64,000 nt of DNA. Source: Pirellulales bacterium (GTDB taxonomy: Bacteria; Planctomycetota; Planctomycetia; Pirellulales; JAEUIK01). The stretch lies in the NCBI GenBank assembly GCA_019636335.1, contig JAHBXR010000021.1:61513-125512 (forward strand), in the 5' to 3' direction. Made by a program: the position numbers and the translations under genes. Numbering within the stretch: position 1 is the first letter of the stretch; each line of letters starts with the position of its first letter. The notes under the pieces were generated by a model, which had not been told where the DNA came from, ran no database searches, and saw only the letters and a program-made list of their open reading frames with translations. Positions 45,760 to 57,475 of the stretch are shown one piece after another.

Positions 45760-46809
45760 TCACGCCGGTGAGATCGCCACCTTGAGCACGCCGTCGCGCT
45801 GGTTCGCAAACAGGTCGTAGGCCTCTTCGATTTGATCGAGCTTGAACCGGTGCGTAACGAGCGGCTGCAGGTCCGCTCGCCCGGCCGCGAGGACGTTCAT
45901 CAGACGCCGCATCCGTTCCTTGCCCCCGGGGCACAGCGTCGTCACCAGCGTATGGTCACCGAGCCCGGCGGCGAAGGCATCCGGCGGCAGGGTCAGTTTG
46001 CCCGCATAGACTCCCAGGCTGGAGAGCGTGCCGCCGGGCCTGAGCACGCGCAGGCAACTTTCAAAGGTTGTTTGAGTGCCGAGTGCCTCAATGGCAACAT
46101 CCACGCCGCGGCCGTCGGTGGCATTCATGATGACCGCTACCGGGTCTTGCTCTTTGAAGTTGATCACCTGATCGGCGCCGAGCGTGCGAGAGACGGTAAG
46201 CCGCTCATTCAATCCGTCGACCGTAAAGAGGTGAGTCGCTCCGCAAAGCCTGGCTCCCACGGTGGCGCACAGGCCGATGGGGCCTTGAGCGAAGACCGCG
46301 ACAGAATCTCCAATTCGGATGCCCCCGCGCTGCGCCCCCGCAAACCCGGTGTTCATGATGTCGGGGCACATGAGCACCTGTTCGTCCGTGAGGCCATCAG
46401 GAATCGGGGCGAGATTGGCCATCGCGTCCGGGATCAACACGTATTCCGCCTGGCAGCCGTCGATGGTGTTTCCCAGCCGCCAACCACCCATCGCCTTGCC
46501 GCCGCATTGCGCCTGATCGCCATTGAGACAGGCGTGGCATTGGCCACAGGGAGTGATCGCGCCGGCAATCACACGCTGTCCGACCGAGTAGCCCGATACC
46601 GCGGAGCCAAGCTCTTCGATCACGCCGACCGGTTCGTGACCCACGGTGAGCCCGCGCGCCACGGGATACTCCCCCTTGAGAATATGCACGTCGGTGCCGC
46701 AGATGGTGGTTGTCGTGACGCGTAATAGCGCGTCGCGTGGCCCGACTTGGGGAATCGGCTTGTCCACCAGGACGATCCGGCCGGGTTCTGCAAAGATGGC
46801 TGCCTTCAT
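45760..46809 (-). CDS. Zinc-dependent alcohol dehydrogenase (MDR family)
   Basis: A 349-residue medium-chain dehydrogenase. Catalytic zinc ligands are in ICGTDVHILKG and TVGHEPVGVIEELG. The structural-zinc loop is CGQCHACLNGDQAQC. The Rossmann part has VAVFAQGPIGLCATVGARL and TVDGLNERL. The C-terminus RFKLDQIEEAYDLFANQ is typical. It resembles NADP-type secondary alcohol dehydrogenases. Neighbours (P-type ATPase, HAD-ATPase) suggest a stress or anaerobic role. It is divergent from the ATPase gene. Confidence 0.92.
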   Translation of the reverse strand: MKAAIFAEPGRIVLVDKPIPQVGPRDALLRVTTTTICGTDVHILKGEYPVARGLTVGHEPVGVIEELGSAVSGYSVGQRVIAGAITPCGQCHACLNGDQAQCGGKAMGGWRLGNTIDGCQAEYVLIPDAMANLAPIPDGLTDEQVLMCPDIMNTGFAGAQRGGIRIGDSVAVFAQGPIGLCATVGARLCGATHLFTVDGLNERLTVSRTLGADQVINFKEQDPVAVIMNATDGRGVDVAIEALGTQTTFESCLRVLRPGGTLSSLGVYAGKLTLPPDAFAAGLGDHTLVTTLCPGGKERMRRLMNVLAAGRADLQPLVTHRFKLDQIEEAYDLFANQRDGVLKVAISPA

Positions 46810-47120
46810 GGGTGATTATCCATGGCTTTCAGGTTCCAGGGTGCATCGGTCAGCCAGCAGGCTGGGTTGGCGACACGAATTCATCGGGTTTAACCGTCAT
46901 GATGCTGGCCGTCATCTTTGCACAGCCACATTCTAGCGGCACACGCGCGTGTCACACGCATTTCGCGCACGGCGAACATCAACTTAGCCCGTGATTGTCG
47001 CCCTCGTCGCTGGGCGAGCCCTGACGCAGGACGCATAATACGTCTCTCGTGAGGCGCGGAGCACCGACGCTCTGCGCCTCGCGGTTTTTGGTGAAACGTT
47101 TCCAGGTGTCGAGTTGCGCA
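46810..47120. other. 311-bp divergent region between ADH and P-type ATPase genes
   Basis: No gene. A GCATAATAC stretch near 47031 is a plausible -10 for the ATPase gene. I searched by eye for an FNR/Anr-type TTGATnnnnATCAA box and did not find one. Confidence 0.35.
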
Positions 47121-49622
47121 ATGTCGAGCAGGAATGTACCGCTGGATCGATTGAATGATGCCTGGAGCGACGAGTGCGGTCTGGAGCGGGACGAGGCCGA
47201 GCGACGGCTTGCGCAATATGGGCCCAACGACATTCTCGAATCGCCGCCGAATCGCTGGTGGCATCTCATGCTGGAAACGGCGAAAGATCCGATGCTCTGG
47301 TTCTTCGCCGGCACGAGTGCTCTGTATGCCTTCGTGGGGCAACACACGGAAGCGATGACGCTGTTGATCGCTATTCTTCCGTTGCTGGGGATGGATATCT
47401 ATCTGCATCGGCGGACGCAGGCGTCCACCGCGGGACTTGCCAGCCGGTTGGCGACAACAGCCACAGTTCTTCGCAACGGTGTCGCCGTAAAAGTGCCATC
47501 GAGAGAACTTGTCCCGGGGGATCTCGTGCTTGCCCGACAGGGGGATCCGCTGCCTGCCGACGGAGTGATCATTGCCGGAGAGGAGATGCAGGTCGATGAA
47601 TCAGCCCTCACCGGCGAGGCTTACCCGGTCATCAAACGACCGATTTCCCAGACGCCCTCTTCAGGAAGTGAACCGCGCATCGATGAAGCTCACTGGGCTT
47701 TTGCGGGCACGAGGATGCTGACGGGTAGCGCACGGCTGCGCGTGGTATTCACTGGCAAAGAAACCGTCTACGGCGAGATCGTGCGTTCGGCGGTCCACGG
47801 CGCGCATGAAAGCACCCCGCTGCAGCAGGCAATTGGCCGCCTGGTGAAAGTCTTGTTGGTCGCGGCGATTGCCGTTTGCCTGCTCCTGGCAGGCATCCGT
47901 CTTTATCAGGGAAATTCGTGGCTCGATGCGCTGATTAGCGCGGTCACCCTGGCGACGGCGGCGATTCCCGAAGAGTTTCCGGTCGTATTTACCTTCTTTC
48001 TGGGAGTGGGAGTCTATCGATTGGCACAGCGCCAGGCATTGGTCCGGCGTGCCGTCACAGTCGAGAACATCGGGCGGGTAACATGCATCTGCTCTGACAA
48101 AACCGGAACGATCACCGAAGGGCAGTTGGTTCTCGCGCACCTCATTCCGGCGCCTGCCAACAATGAAGATCGACTGCTGTCGCTGGCGTGTTGGGCCTCG
48201 CGCGCCGACAGCGGCGATCCGATGGACGAAGCCATCTATCGGCGTACTCCCGAGGGTGCTCAGCGCGCCGATTTCGAGCGGCTGGTCACCTTTCCTTTTA
48301 CCGAGGATCGCAAGCGTGAAACGGCAGTTACGCGAGACTGTTCAGGCCAGACGACGGTTGTCTCCAAGGGCGCGGCGGAAGTCATCCTTGGCATGTGCCC
48401 TCTTACCGCCGACGAGAAGGCAAGATGGCTGGCCCAATTGGAGGAGCTCGCCGCCAGTGCGCATAAGGTCATCGCCGTTGCATCACGCCCCACAGATGCC
48501 ATTGAATCCTTCGCCCAAGAACCCGACGAGGGCTTCGTATTCGCCGGGCTGCTGGCCTTTGAAGACCCGGTTCGTCGTGGAGTGCCGGAGGCGGTCGCGT
48601 CTTGTTTGTCTGCGGGAATTCGCCCCATCATGGTCACCGGCGACCATCCTCTGACGGCGCGAGCCGTGGCGCAAGAGGTGGGAATTGGTGGTGACCATCC
48701 GCGGGTCGTGCTCGGGGACGAAATTGAGAACCTGGCAAAGAGCGGCAATTCTGATCTGGCCAGCGTCGACGTGGTCGCGCGAGCGAAGCCGGCCCAGAAG
48801 CTCATGCTCGTGAAAGCCCTGCAAGAGGCGGGCGAAATCGTGGCGGTGACCGGCGACGGCGTGAACGATGTGCCGGCTCTCCAGGCCGCCGATATCGGTG
48901 TGGCAATGGGGGAGCGAGGCACTCGCAGTGCTCGTGAAGTCGCGTCGATCGTCTTGCTGGACGACAACTTTCGAACGATTGTCGGCGCGATCGCCGAGGG
49001 AAGGCAGCTATTTCAGAACTTGCAGTTGAGCTTTCAATATCTCCTTATCATTCATATTCCCCTGGTGCTTACGGCCACGCTTATTCCATTGGCCGGTTTC
49101 CCGCTGCTTTATCTGCCCGTTCATATTGTATGGATTGAAATCCTGATTCATCCCACCGCGATGCTCGTGTTTCAGGAAACGGCTGCGAAGAAGCTTGTTC
49201 GCAAAAACCATGTCTCCGGGAAAGCGACCTTCTTTAATGCAACACAGTGGACGATGTTGCTGCTGACGGGGTTGGTAATCGCCGGCACGGTTTCGGCGGG
49301 CTTTCTACGTAGTCTGGAGGGAGCCGACAACGTGGAACATGGTCGAGCAATGGCGCTGGCGACCTTCACGGCGGCGAGCGCAGCCATTACGGCCGTCCTC
49401 AGTCGCCTCCGAACTCGCGCAGCATGGATCATGTGTCTTGGCACCGTCCTCTCTTCATTCATTCTGATTCAGACACCAGGGCTCGATACGCTGCTGCATC
49501 TGTCCCCCTTGCATTGGGATGACTGGGCATTGGTGCTTGTGGCAAGCGGATGCGCCGCCGCCGTCCCACTCGGCTTTGCAGCTTGGAACAAAGGTTCTTT
49601 CGACAAATGGCGCTCCGGATAG
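47121..49622 (+). CDS. P-type cation-transporting ATPase
   Basis: An 833-residue P2-like ATPase. Actuator motif VDESALTGEAYPV, phosphorylation site CSDKTGTITEG (Asp about 326), nucleotide-domain FTEDRKRETAV and VSKGAAEVILG, hinge VTGDGVNDVPALQAADIGVAMG, and about 8-10 membrane helices. In helix 4 the Ca-pump PEGLP becomes IPEEFPVV, so the ion is not obvious. The N-terminal cation-ATPase domain LERDEAERRLAQYGPN is present. The ATG at 47121 fits the family start. Confidence 0.92.
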   Translation: MSSRNVPLDRLNDAWSDECGLERDEAERRLAQYGPNDILESPPNRWWHLMLETAKDPMLWFFAGTSALYAFVGQHTEAMTLLIAILPLLGMDIYLHRRTQASTAGLASRLATTATVLRNGVAVKVPSRELVPGDLVLARQGDPLPADGVIIAGEEMQVDESALTGEAYPVIKRPISQTPSSGSEPRIDEAHWAFAGTRMLTGSARLRVVFTGKETVYGEIVRSAVHGAHESTPLQQAIGRLVKVLLVAAIAVCLLLAGIRLYQGNSWLDALISAVTLATAAIPEEFPVVFTFFLGVGVYRLAQRQALVRRAVTVENIGRVTCICSDKTGTITEGQLVLAHLIPAPANNEDRLLSLACWASRADSGDPMDEAIYRRTPEGAQRADFERLVTFPFTEDRKRETAVTRDCSGQTTVVSKGAAEVILGMCPLTADEKARWLAQLEELAASAHKVIAVASRPTDAIESFAQEPDEGFVFAGLLAFEDPVRRGVPEAVASCLSAGIRPIMVTGDHPLTARAVAQEVGIGGDHPRVVLGDEIENLAKSGNSDLASVDVVARAKPAQKLMLVKALQEAGEIVAVTGDGVNDVPALQAADIGVAMGERGTRSAREVASIVLLDDNFRTIVGAIAEGRQLFQNLQLSFQYLLIIHIPLVLTATLIPLAGFPLLYLPVHIVWIEILIHPTAMLVFQETAAKKLVRKNHVSGKATFFNATQWTMLLLTGLVIAGTVSAGFLRSLEGADNVEHGRAMALATFTAASAAITAVLSRLRTRAAWIMCLGTVLSSFILIQTPGLDTLLHLSPLHWDDWALVLVASGCAAAVPLGFAAWNKGSFDKWRSG

Positions 49623-49629
49623 CCGTCGC

Positions 49630-49942
49630 GCTTCATACGCTCCTGACGGACGATCTCACGCTTGCTGGGTGAATTGAGCGGATCGCCGCCGATTTTGATC
49701 TCTCCGTTGCGCTTGCAGTGTCCGATCATGACGCCCGTGCTCGATACGCGCGAACTGGTCAGCTTGTATGCGTGTGGCGCCGAGCCGTCGGCAAACAGCT
49801 TTTTGCCGCCGCCGAATACCGCAGGCGACAACTCTTCATCTGACGTCATCACGCAAAGGACCCAAACGGTCCCATCAGGTTCAGCTCCTCGCATAAGACA
49901 ATCCAAATCTGTCCGAAAGACCATAGCTGTCAGCAACTGCAA
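49630..49942 (-). pseudogene. Dihydrofolate-reductase/RibD_C family remnant
   Basis: The minus frame contains PAVFGGGKKLFADGSAPHAY and KLTSSRVSSTGVMIGHCKR, the characteristic last strand region of RibD_C-type reductases. The 5' part does not read as the expected fold, so this is a C-terminal fragment. It is convergent with the P-type ATPase gene, and its frame runs on into that gene. Confidence 0.6.
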
Positions 49943-50050
49943 TGGCCGAGGGCCTTAATTCGCCGCAACTCATTTTACAGAGAGGACTTGCGTTATTCCT
50001 GGCGATGGCCGCATTGCATTGTTCACTGATTACAATATATTTACTACGTA

Positions 50051-50471
50051 GTGAACAAGGCGATTTTGGTGAACTCCATGCGAGACCAGGAACTCGTCCG
50101 CCAAGCGGATCGCGTGCTCCGGGAAGTCCTCGAAGGGGTGCCAGGTTTTCGGGTCACCTCCCGGCGCGAACCCAAGCAGCACCGTCGGGAAAGCGACCTG
50201 ATCGTCGATGCCGTTTCCAAGTCAGCGAGATTCCGCTTCTTCGTCGAAGTGAGGTCGCGCGTCACGCCGCAAACAGCGCTCTCCCTCTGCGACCAATTCC
50301 CCAAACTCCCCGCACGCGTGATTCCTGTCGTCTATGCGCCCACCATTTCGCCGCGGGTACATCAAGCAGCTGCTCGACAGTGCGCGTGTCGTGCGACACC
50401 TCTCCCAATCGCATTCTGAGATCCTCACGCAGTTCCAGAAGCTGACAGAACTACGGAACTTGGTTGAGTAA
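50051..50471 (+). pseudogene. Mosaic of two gene fragments joined by a frame shift
   Basis: The first frame (to about 50360) reads DQELVRQADRVLREVLEGVP and RFRFFVEVRSRV, like the N-terminal nuclease-like module of certain antitoxin/HTH proteins, ending at VVYAPTISPRV. In another frame the next segment (50352-50471) reads RRGYIKQLLDSARVVRHLSQ and ILTQFQKLTELRNLVE, like the C-terminus of RepB/ParB-type plasmid partition proteins. The join is near CCGCGGGTAC. Neither half is complete. Confidence 0.5.
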
Positions 50472-50956
50472 CTCGGTCGGGCAGCCAACTTTCTGAGTGC
50501 CGACATTACCGGACGCACGTAAGCTAGACCCCGTCGGCGCGTTGGTGCCTTACAATAGCCCCCCGACCTCGGCAACCTCGGTCGATATGACCGAAGTAGG
50601 TTGGCAGCATGAGCGTTCGTGACACAGGACGGTTCGTCATGTGCGCGCAAACCTCACGGTCGATTTTGTTCCCCCTCGGGGGAACAAAGGCAGGCGAAAA
50701 CCAACGACGAAACAACCAGCTCCAGGCACAACCTACTCCGCTCCGCGCAGCCAATGAACCCAAGGCGCCCAACGGAAGCCCGGAATTCGTGGTAGCAGCT
50801 TCCTTCACCGAGGCTCATTGGCCGCGTGGACAGCAATAAAATCAAATGTGCGCATCTTGACGGACGCTTTCGATGGTTTGCAGCCGTCGCAACTATTTCA
50901 AAACCCCTTTACGCGACACAGCATTGCCAAACAGTCGCCTAAATTGCAAAGACTGC
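50472..50956. other. 485-bp region without a recognised gene
   Basis: Short frames only, with no family signals. AT-richer than core DNA, consistent with decayed accessory sequence at the downstream end of the nitrate-reductase operon. Confidence 0.4.
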
Positions 50957-52030
50957 CTACTTCTCTGACTTAGCAGCCAGCGTCGTCGCGAACGAATAAA
51001 TCATGCCCAAAAAAGTCAAGCACCAGGCGGCGATGGCGACGTAGATGAAATAGCGCGGAATGACCGCCAGAAACGGTGCTTCGATTGCCTGAGACAATCG
51101 ATAGGTACACACCGTGTACATTCCCAGTGGAAACACCGCGCCCCAGTATTGCGGATCGTAGGCGAGCCGAAAACGCTTGTAGAGATGTCGCCACGCGCCA
51201 AGGGTCACCAGCATTGGAATCCACCAGGTCGCCGTGGCCCAAAAGAACAGCGTGAAGCCTTTGAGAAAAGGCGTCAGTTGGCTCAGGATCGCCGAACTCG
51301 GAACCGCCGAAATCAGTGTTGCACCTGCCAGCGTGGAGATGGCCATCGCTCCCATGTTGATCCAATAAGGCGGTGCCAGGTCGGCGGGACTCATGGGAAA
51401 GAAGGAATATCGATAGAAGATCAGCGAGATAATCCACATATAGAGCATTCCGCCTGCCAACCACAGCGCGAGTGCGAAGAATAGAATCTGCTCCCGAGAG
51501 GAACCGAACCCTTCGGACAGCATCGTTCCGAGCACCGAGATGGACTGCACGGCGACAACGGATACCAACCATCCACCATGAATGCCGTCGGGCAGTGGAG
51601 GCTTTGATTCCTTGACGGCAAGGCTCGTGAAGATGGCATAGGTGAGCACGAATCCCAGGACCGTCCCCAGACACCACAGCCCCACCGCCACCCATCGAAG
51701 TTCGGCAATCAGCAGAAACTGATTTCCGAGCACGCAGGTTGCCGCAACCGTCGTGAAAAATCCGACGCCCCGTTTGTGATCGGTCAGGTCCGCAATGAAC
51801 CGGCCAGGACAAACCACCAGTCTGACAATCGTGAGCACGAGAAGAATCACATAGGCCGGAACATTGAGCCAGAACAAGGCGCGAGCGATGCTCGGCATCG
51901 CCAGAAGGTGGCAGCCGATCGATACGATGCCCGTCGCCATGACCAAGGCGAAGTAGTTCGGGTTCAGCGTCTCGACGATCTCCCACCCCACCGAGCCGGT
52001 CCGCTCCGTTTTCTTGGCGGTTTCGCTCAC
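50957..52030 (-). CDS. SLAC1/TehA (TDT) family anion channel or transporter
   Basis: A 357-residue protein with about ten membrane helices and TehA/SLAC1 signatures: LNPNYFALVMATGIVSIGCHLL at the start (shown in part), FALALWLAGGMLYMWII, and the late WWIPMLVTLGAWRHL. Members conduct small anions such as nitrate, chloride or malate. It is the last gene of the operon with the nitrate-reductase-like enzyme, so nitrate entry or nitrite exit is a reasonable inference. It is 18 bp from the DUF6755-like gene. Confidence 0.88.
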   Translation of the reverse strand: MSETAKKTERTGSVGWEIVETLNPNYFALVMATGIVSIGCHLLAMPSIARALFWLNVPAYVILLVLTIVRLVVCPGRFIADLTDHKRGVGFFTTVAATCVLGNQFLLIAELRWVAVGLWCLGTVLGFVLTYAIFTSLAVKESKPPLPDGIHGGWLVSVVAVQSISVLGTMLSEGFGSSREQILFFALALWLAGGMLYMWIISLIFYRYSFFPMSPADLAPPYWINMGAMAISTLAGATLISAVPSSAILSQLTPFLKGFTLFFWATATWWIPMLVTLGAWRHLYKRFRLAYDPQYWGAVFPLGMYTVCTYRLSQAIEAPFLAVIPRYFIYVAIAAWCLTFLGMIYSFATTLAAKSEK

Positions 52031-52048
52031 GTGGGTCGCCTTCGAGGG

Positions 52049-52273
52049 TCACCGATCGAGAAGAACGAGATACCGCAAAAGACCGGCGTTCAGGCCCAGG
52101 CAAATCGTACTGGCCACGGCCGCCGGCCAGACGATCGTATGATTGCCCCCCAGGAACGCGTTCATGGTGGCCGTGAGCAGCCAGAGCTGCATCACGACCA
52201 GGATCAGCACCAAGATCAAGATGGCGTAGACAATCGACAGCCGTTGCCCGCGTGTCTTAGGCAGGTTGCTCAT
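52049..52273 (-). CDS. Small two-helix membrane protein (DUF6755-like)
   Basis: A 74-residue protein: basic N-terminus, helix about 13-33 (SIVYAILILVLILVVMQLWL), then NAFLGGNHTIVWPAAVAS and a second helix ending LLRYLVLLDR. It resembles DUF6755-type small proteins encoded beside molybdoenzymes. Its ATG overlaps the Rieske stop (ATGA), so it is translationally coupled and may assemble with the complex. Confidence 0.7.
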   Translation of the reverse strand: MSNLPKTRGQRLSIVYAILILVLILVVMQLWLLTATMNAFLGGNHTIVWPAAVASTICLGLNAGLLRYLVLLDR

Positions 52274-52809
52274 GATGCGCGCTCTTCAACGCCGGTGGCG
52301 TAGACAATGCCGCGATCGATTCGCAACTGAATCCGCGGCAGAGGCCGCCTGGGCGGTCCTGCGATGGGCCGCCCCGTGCCGAGGTCGAAATAGCCTTCAT
52401 GACATGGACAGTGAAGCCGGCCCTGCTCTAACTCGGGGCGAACCGGGCACATCAGATGTGTGCAAAGGCTCGAATAGGCCAGGAACTCGTTTTCCGACTG
52501 GCGAATCAACAAGCAAGGATCGCGCTGGGTCGGGAAGTGAAATCCAACCGCTTGGCCGACCTGCACGTCGTCGACAGCGGCAATCCGCTGCTCCCTCGGT
52601 GACCGGCCGCGAAAGGTGCTCAAGAGCGCGATCCACAACTGCCCGCAAGCAAACGCCAGGCTCGTGAGAACCATAAACTTGGTGAAGTCACGGCGCGCGC
52701 CGTACTCATCCGCCTCGAGGTCGATTGGAAAGTCCTGCCGCCATCTCGGCTGCACGCGCTGCGGCCGGCCGTCGGGGAAGTTGGTGACCTGCACGTTGTT
52801 ATCTTCCAT
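52270..52809 (-). CDS. Rieske [2Fe-2S] protein
   Basis: A 179-residue protein with a cytoplasmic N-terminus, one helix at about 42-62 (MVLTSLAFACGQLWIALLST) and a Rieske domain. The cluster ligands are in SLCTHLMCP (about 115-121) and HCPCHEGYFDLGTGRP (about 132-147). It is encoded 10 bp downstream of the ferredoxin subunit. A Rieske partner for a NarB-like enzyme is uncommon and suggests an electron route from quinol or a bc-like system. Confidence 0.92.
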   Translation of the reverse strand: MEDNNVQVTNFPDGRPQRVQPRWRQDFPIDLEADEYGARRDFTKFMVLTSLAFACGQLWIALLSTFRGRSPREQRIAAVDDVQVGQAVGFHFPTQRDPCLLIRQSENEFLAYSSLCTHLMCPVRPELEQGRLHCPCHEGYFDLGTGRPIAGPPRRPLPRIQLRIDRGIVYATGVEERAS

Positions 52810-52819
52810 GCGTAGACTC

Positions 52820-53476
52820 CTAAGTCCGTGCCACAATCGGCAGCTCGCACAGCGCCGCGGCCAGCATGGCATCTTCTTGGTCGCTCCCTTCGTCCGGATG
52901 GCAGAGGACTTCGGCGACGTCGATGTGCGTCGCGACGGTCTCCCGGGGCACCATCATGCGGACTTTGGTGTGGATCGTCTGGAAACCAAACTGAAACTCA
53001 TTGATCGGTCGAGACCGTGGGCGGAGGCGCTCGATTTCCTCGCGGGTCCCGAAAAACAGGGCCTGGCTTGGGCAGACCGTGGCACACATGGGCCGTTTGC
53101 CCTCCGACGTGCGGTCGTAGCACATGTCGCACTTCATCATCAGTTCTTGGCGGACATTCATCTTCGGCACGCCGAAAGGACAGGCGAGCACGCAATTGTT
53201 GCACGCAATGCAGCGGGGCTTGCGGGCCGTCTGCACCACGCCGTCTTCAGTCCGTTTGATGGCGTCTGCCGGACAGACTTCGGCGCACGTCGGTGAGTCG
53301 CAGTGCATGCAGACGACCGGCAGGGTCTGCGGCGACTCGCGGCGGTTGGCATACTCCAGATGAATCATCGAATGCCCCTTGTGCGTGTCGCATTCTGAAC
53401 AGGCTTGCACACAGGACTCGCAGCCGATGCAGCGATTGGGATCGATGAAGAAGTATTGGTCCGCGGGCACAGGCAT
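52820..53476 (-). CDS. 4Fe-4S ferredoxin subunit (NrfC/HybA/FdhB-like)
   Basis: A 218-residue electron-transfer subunit with four cysteine clusters: CIGCESCVQACSECD, CMHCDSPTCAEVCP, CIACNNCVLACPFG, and CDMCYDRTSEGKRPMCATVCP (in part). This four-cluster layout fits subunits that wire molybdopterin oxidoreductases to membrane partners. It lies 10 bp downstream of the NarB-like gene. The ATG at 53476 begins MPVPADQYFFIDP, right before the first cluster. Confidence 0.92.
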   Translation of the reverse strand: MPVPADQYFFIDPNRCIGCESCVQACSECDTHKGHSMIHLEYANRRESPQTLPVVCMHCDSPTCAEVCPADAIKRTEDGVVQTARKPRCIACNNCVLACPFGVPKMNVRQELMMKCDMCYDRTSEGKRPMCATVCPSQALFFGTREEIERLRPRSRPINEFQFGFQTIHTKVRMMVPRETVATHIDVAEVLCHPDEGSDQEDAMLAAALCELPIVART

Positions 53477-53486
53477 CGCGCGATCC

Positions 53487-55733
<2,247 letters not shown>

Positions 55734-55749
55734 CTGTCGGGTCGGTCCG

Positions 55750-56844
55750 TCAAGAATCCGTAGTGCGCGCCGCTCTCCACAGCCGCCCTTGAGCAGTCGC
55801 CAACGACAATCGCCGGCAGCGGGGGCAGACTCGTTGATAATGATCCGCAGGACCCTGGCTCAATTCGTATTGGTAACCCAACTGCCGTTCCACTTCGATC
55901 AGGTCTTCCACGTGCATGCGCGAGGCGAATGGCTCTCTGCAGTGAGCGCACAAGGCCTGTTCGCCACGACTACCGGCATCTTTGTAGAACAACACGCCCA
56001 GTTGAGCGGGGCGCTGAAAGATGTGGAAGAACTTTCCGAAGGGGAGCCACAGCAGCGTCACGATGACCGTCACCGCGTGCGTGATCGAGAGGAACTCGTA
56101 GGCGTATCCCGCCATCCATTTGTAGCTGACCACCAGCATCAAGCCGGTCACGCTGACTGAGAATAACAGGATCAACGGCAAAAAATCTTCGCCGAAACGC
56201 TGCAGCGCCAAGGCGTCGCGGCTGCGCATTCGGCGCCGCATGGCGATCATCACTCCGGCGATCACCAGAAACGAGGCCCACACCAGGCCGTGAAAGACCA
56301 GATAGCCCGGCAGAGAATCGATGCCGAACGAAAACAGGGGGAATCCAAAGACCACGGCCCTGTAGCGGTCGAACCCAACGTCGGCGAACTCAAAGTGAAT
56401 CCAGCCAAACACCAGGGGAAAGGTGATCGCCGACGCCAGAATGCATCCCCACATCATCAGCCAATGGGCGGAGCCCCGCGCCAGGCCTCGCTTCCAGATG
56501 AAACTGTTGGCAAAGAATACTGATACTAATCGCTGGAGCCAGAGGACGAGGTTACGGGGAAACGATTGCGGTCGGAGAAAGACTTGCCAGCCCCGCTTCC
56601 AATACATGGCCGTTGGCGGCCGCTGCAGCCACATGGCATAGCGGTAGGCGATGCCAAAGGCGGCAAACAGGGTCGCAAACGTGTAGCCCACAAGCGCGGC
56701 GTCGAAGTGAGACAGCCGGCGGGAGCCCAGCACGATCAGGCCTGCCACGAGCAAAGTCGTGACCAGGCCGCTTGTGCCGGCGATGATCGCCTCCCGCGGC
56801 CAGACCTGTTGCGAGGTGCGGTCGGTCTGCCGGTTCTCACCCAT
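55750..56844 (-). CDS. NarI-like cytochrome b membrane subunit with C-terminal Cys-rich tail
   Basis: A 364-residue protein with about six membrane helices. The pair HAVTVIVTLLWLPFGKFFHIF recalls the haem-b histidines of nitrate reductase gamma (NarI), and LVFHGLVWASFLV supplies another His. The C-terminal cytosolic tail has CAHCREPF and CPRCRRL, a zinc-ribbon-like pair not typical of NarI. It is the first gene of the operon, 16 bp ahead of the molybdoenzyme. A TTG at 56919 would extend it by 25 residues. It is divergent from the Rrf2 regulator. Confidence 0.8.
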   Translation of the reverse strand: MGENRQTDRTSQQVWPREAIIAGTSGLVTTLLVAGLIVLGSRRLSHFDAALVGYTFATLFAAFGIAYRYAMWLQRPPTAMYWKRGWQVFLRPQSFPRNLVLWLQRLVSVFFANSFIWKRGLARGSAHWLMMWGCILASAITFPLVFGWIHFEFADVGFDRYRAVVFGFPLFSFGIDSLPGYLVFHGLVWASFLVIAGVMIAMRRRMRSRDALALQRFGEDFLPLILLFSVSVTGLMLVVSYKWMAGYAYEFLSITHAVTVIVTLLWLPFGKFFHIFQRPAQLGVLFYKDAGSRGEQALCAHCREPFASRMHVEDLIEVERQLGYQYELSQGPADHYQRVCPRCRRLSLATAQGRLWRAARTTDS

Positions 56845-56981
56845 CCGCGTTGAATTCACGAGGGCACCCCAGTCGCTCACGGCTAGCCAATCTTTCCACC
56901 ACTTCGAAACTGACGCCAACTGAGCGTCTGCCCCCTACTCCCACACGCAAGCTCATCGGCGGGGAGATCGTGCGGGCGCGG

Positions 56982-57020
56982 GTCAATATAGCAATTGATT
57001 TCTACATGTCAATATGTAGA
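56982..57020. promoter_or_regulatory. Two inverted repeats between the nitrate operon and the Rrf2 gene
   Basis: TCAAT/ATTGA at 56982-56997 and TCTACAT/ATGTAGA at 57001-57020 (6-bp spacer). They lie just upstream of the Rrf2 start and in the divergent promoter region, a natural place for Rrf2-type operators. Binding is inference. Confidence 0.55.
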
Positions 57021-57042
57021 ATTAGTTGCGACGGAGATGGAA

Positions 57043-57465
57043 ATGCTGCCTAAAACCGCTGAATACGCGCTGCGCGCCGTCGTGTGGTTGGCTCGCGATC
57101 CTGCTCGGCAGGAGTCTGCCGACGAGCTTGCCCGGCAAACCAGCGTCCCGCGGCGCTATCTGCACAAAGTGCTCCAGGACCTGGTCAAGGCGAAGCTCGT
57201 TCGCTCTCAATCGGGTCCCGGAGGCGGTTATGTCCTGACGCGATCGCCAGACAAGATCTCTGTGTTGGACGTCGTCAAGGCCACGGCCCCTTTGATGCGA
57301 ATTCGCCGCTGCCCCTTGGGACTGCCTTCCCATCGACAGCTCTGTCCCCTGCACGCGGAACTGGACCGGGTGTATGCCGCGACCGAGGCGGTCTTCAAGC
57401 GAGTGACCATCTCCCAATTACTCGGGTCGGCGTCTGAGATCGCACCGCTCTGCGCGAGGAGCTAG
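57043..57465 (+). CDS. Rrf2 family transcriptional regulator
   Basis: A 140-residue winged-helix regulator: MLPKTAEYALRAVVWLA, the recognition region TSVPRRYLHKVLQDLVKAKL, wing SQSGPGGGYVLTRSP, then a C-terminal region with only two evident cysteines (RRCPLGLPSHRQLCPLH), so an FeS or NO-sensing role (as in NsrR/IscR) is possible but not certain. GGAG lies 6 nt before the ATG at 57043. It is divergent from the nitrate-reductase operon and leads a run with methyltransferase, cupin and globin genes. Confidence 0.9.
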   Translation: MLPKTAEYALRAVVWLARDPARQESADELARQTSVPRRYLHKVLQDLVKAKLVRSQSGPGGGYVLTRSPDKISVLDVVKATAPLMRIRRCPLGLPSHRQLCPLHAELDRVYAATEAVFKRVTISQLLGSASEIAPLCARS

Positions 57466-57475
57466 AGAGCACCGA

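Noticed and set aside
46810..47120. FNR/Anr box controlling the ADH and P-type ATPase genes
   Set aside because: No TTGATnnnnATCAA match was seen by eye, although such islands are often under FNR-type control.
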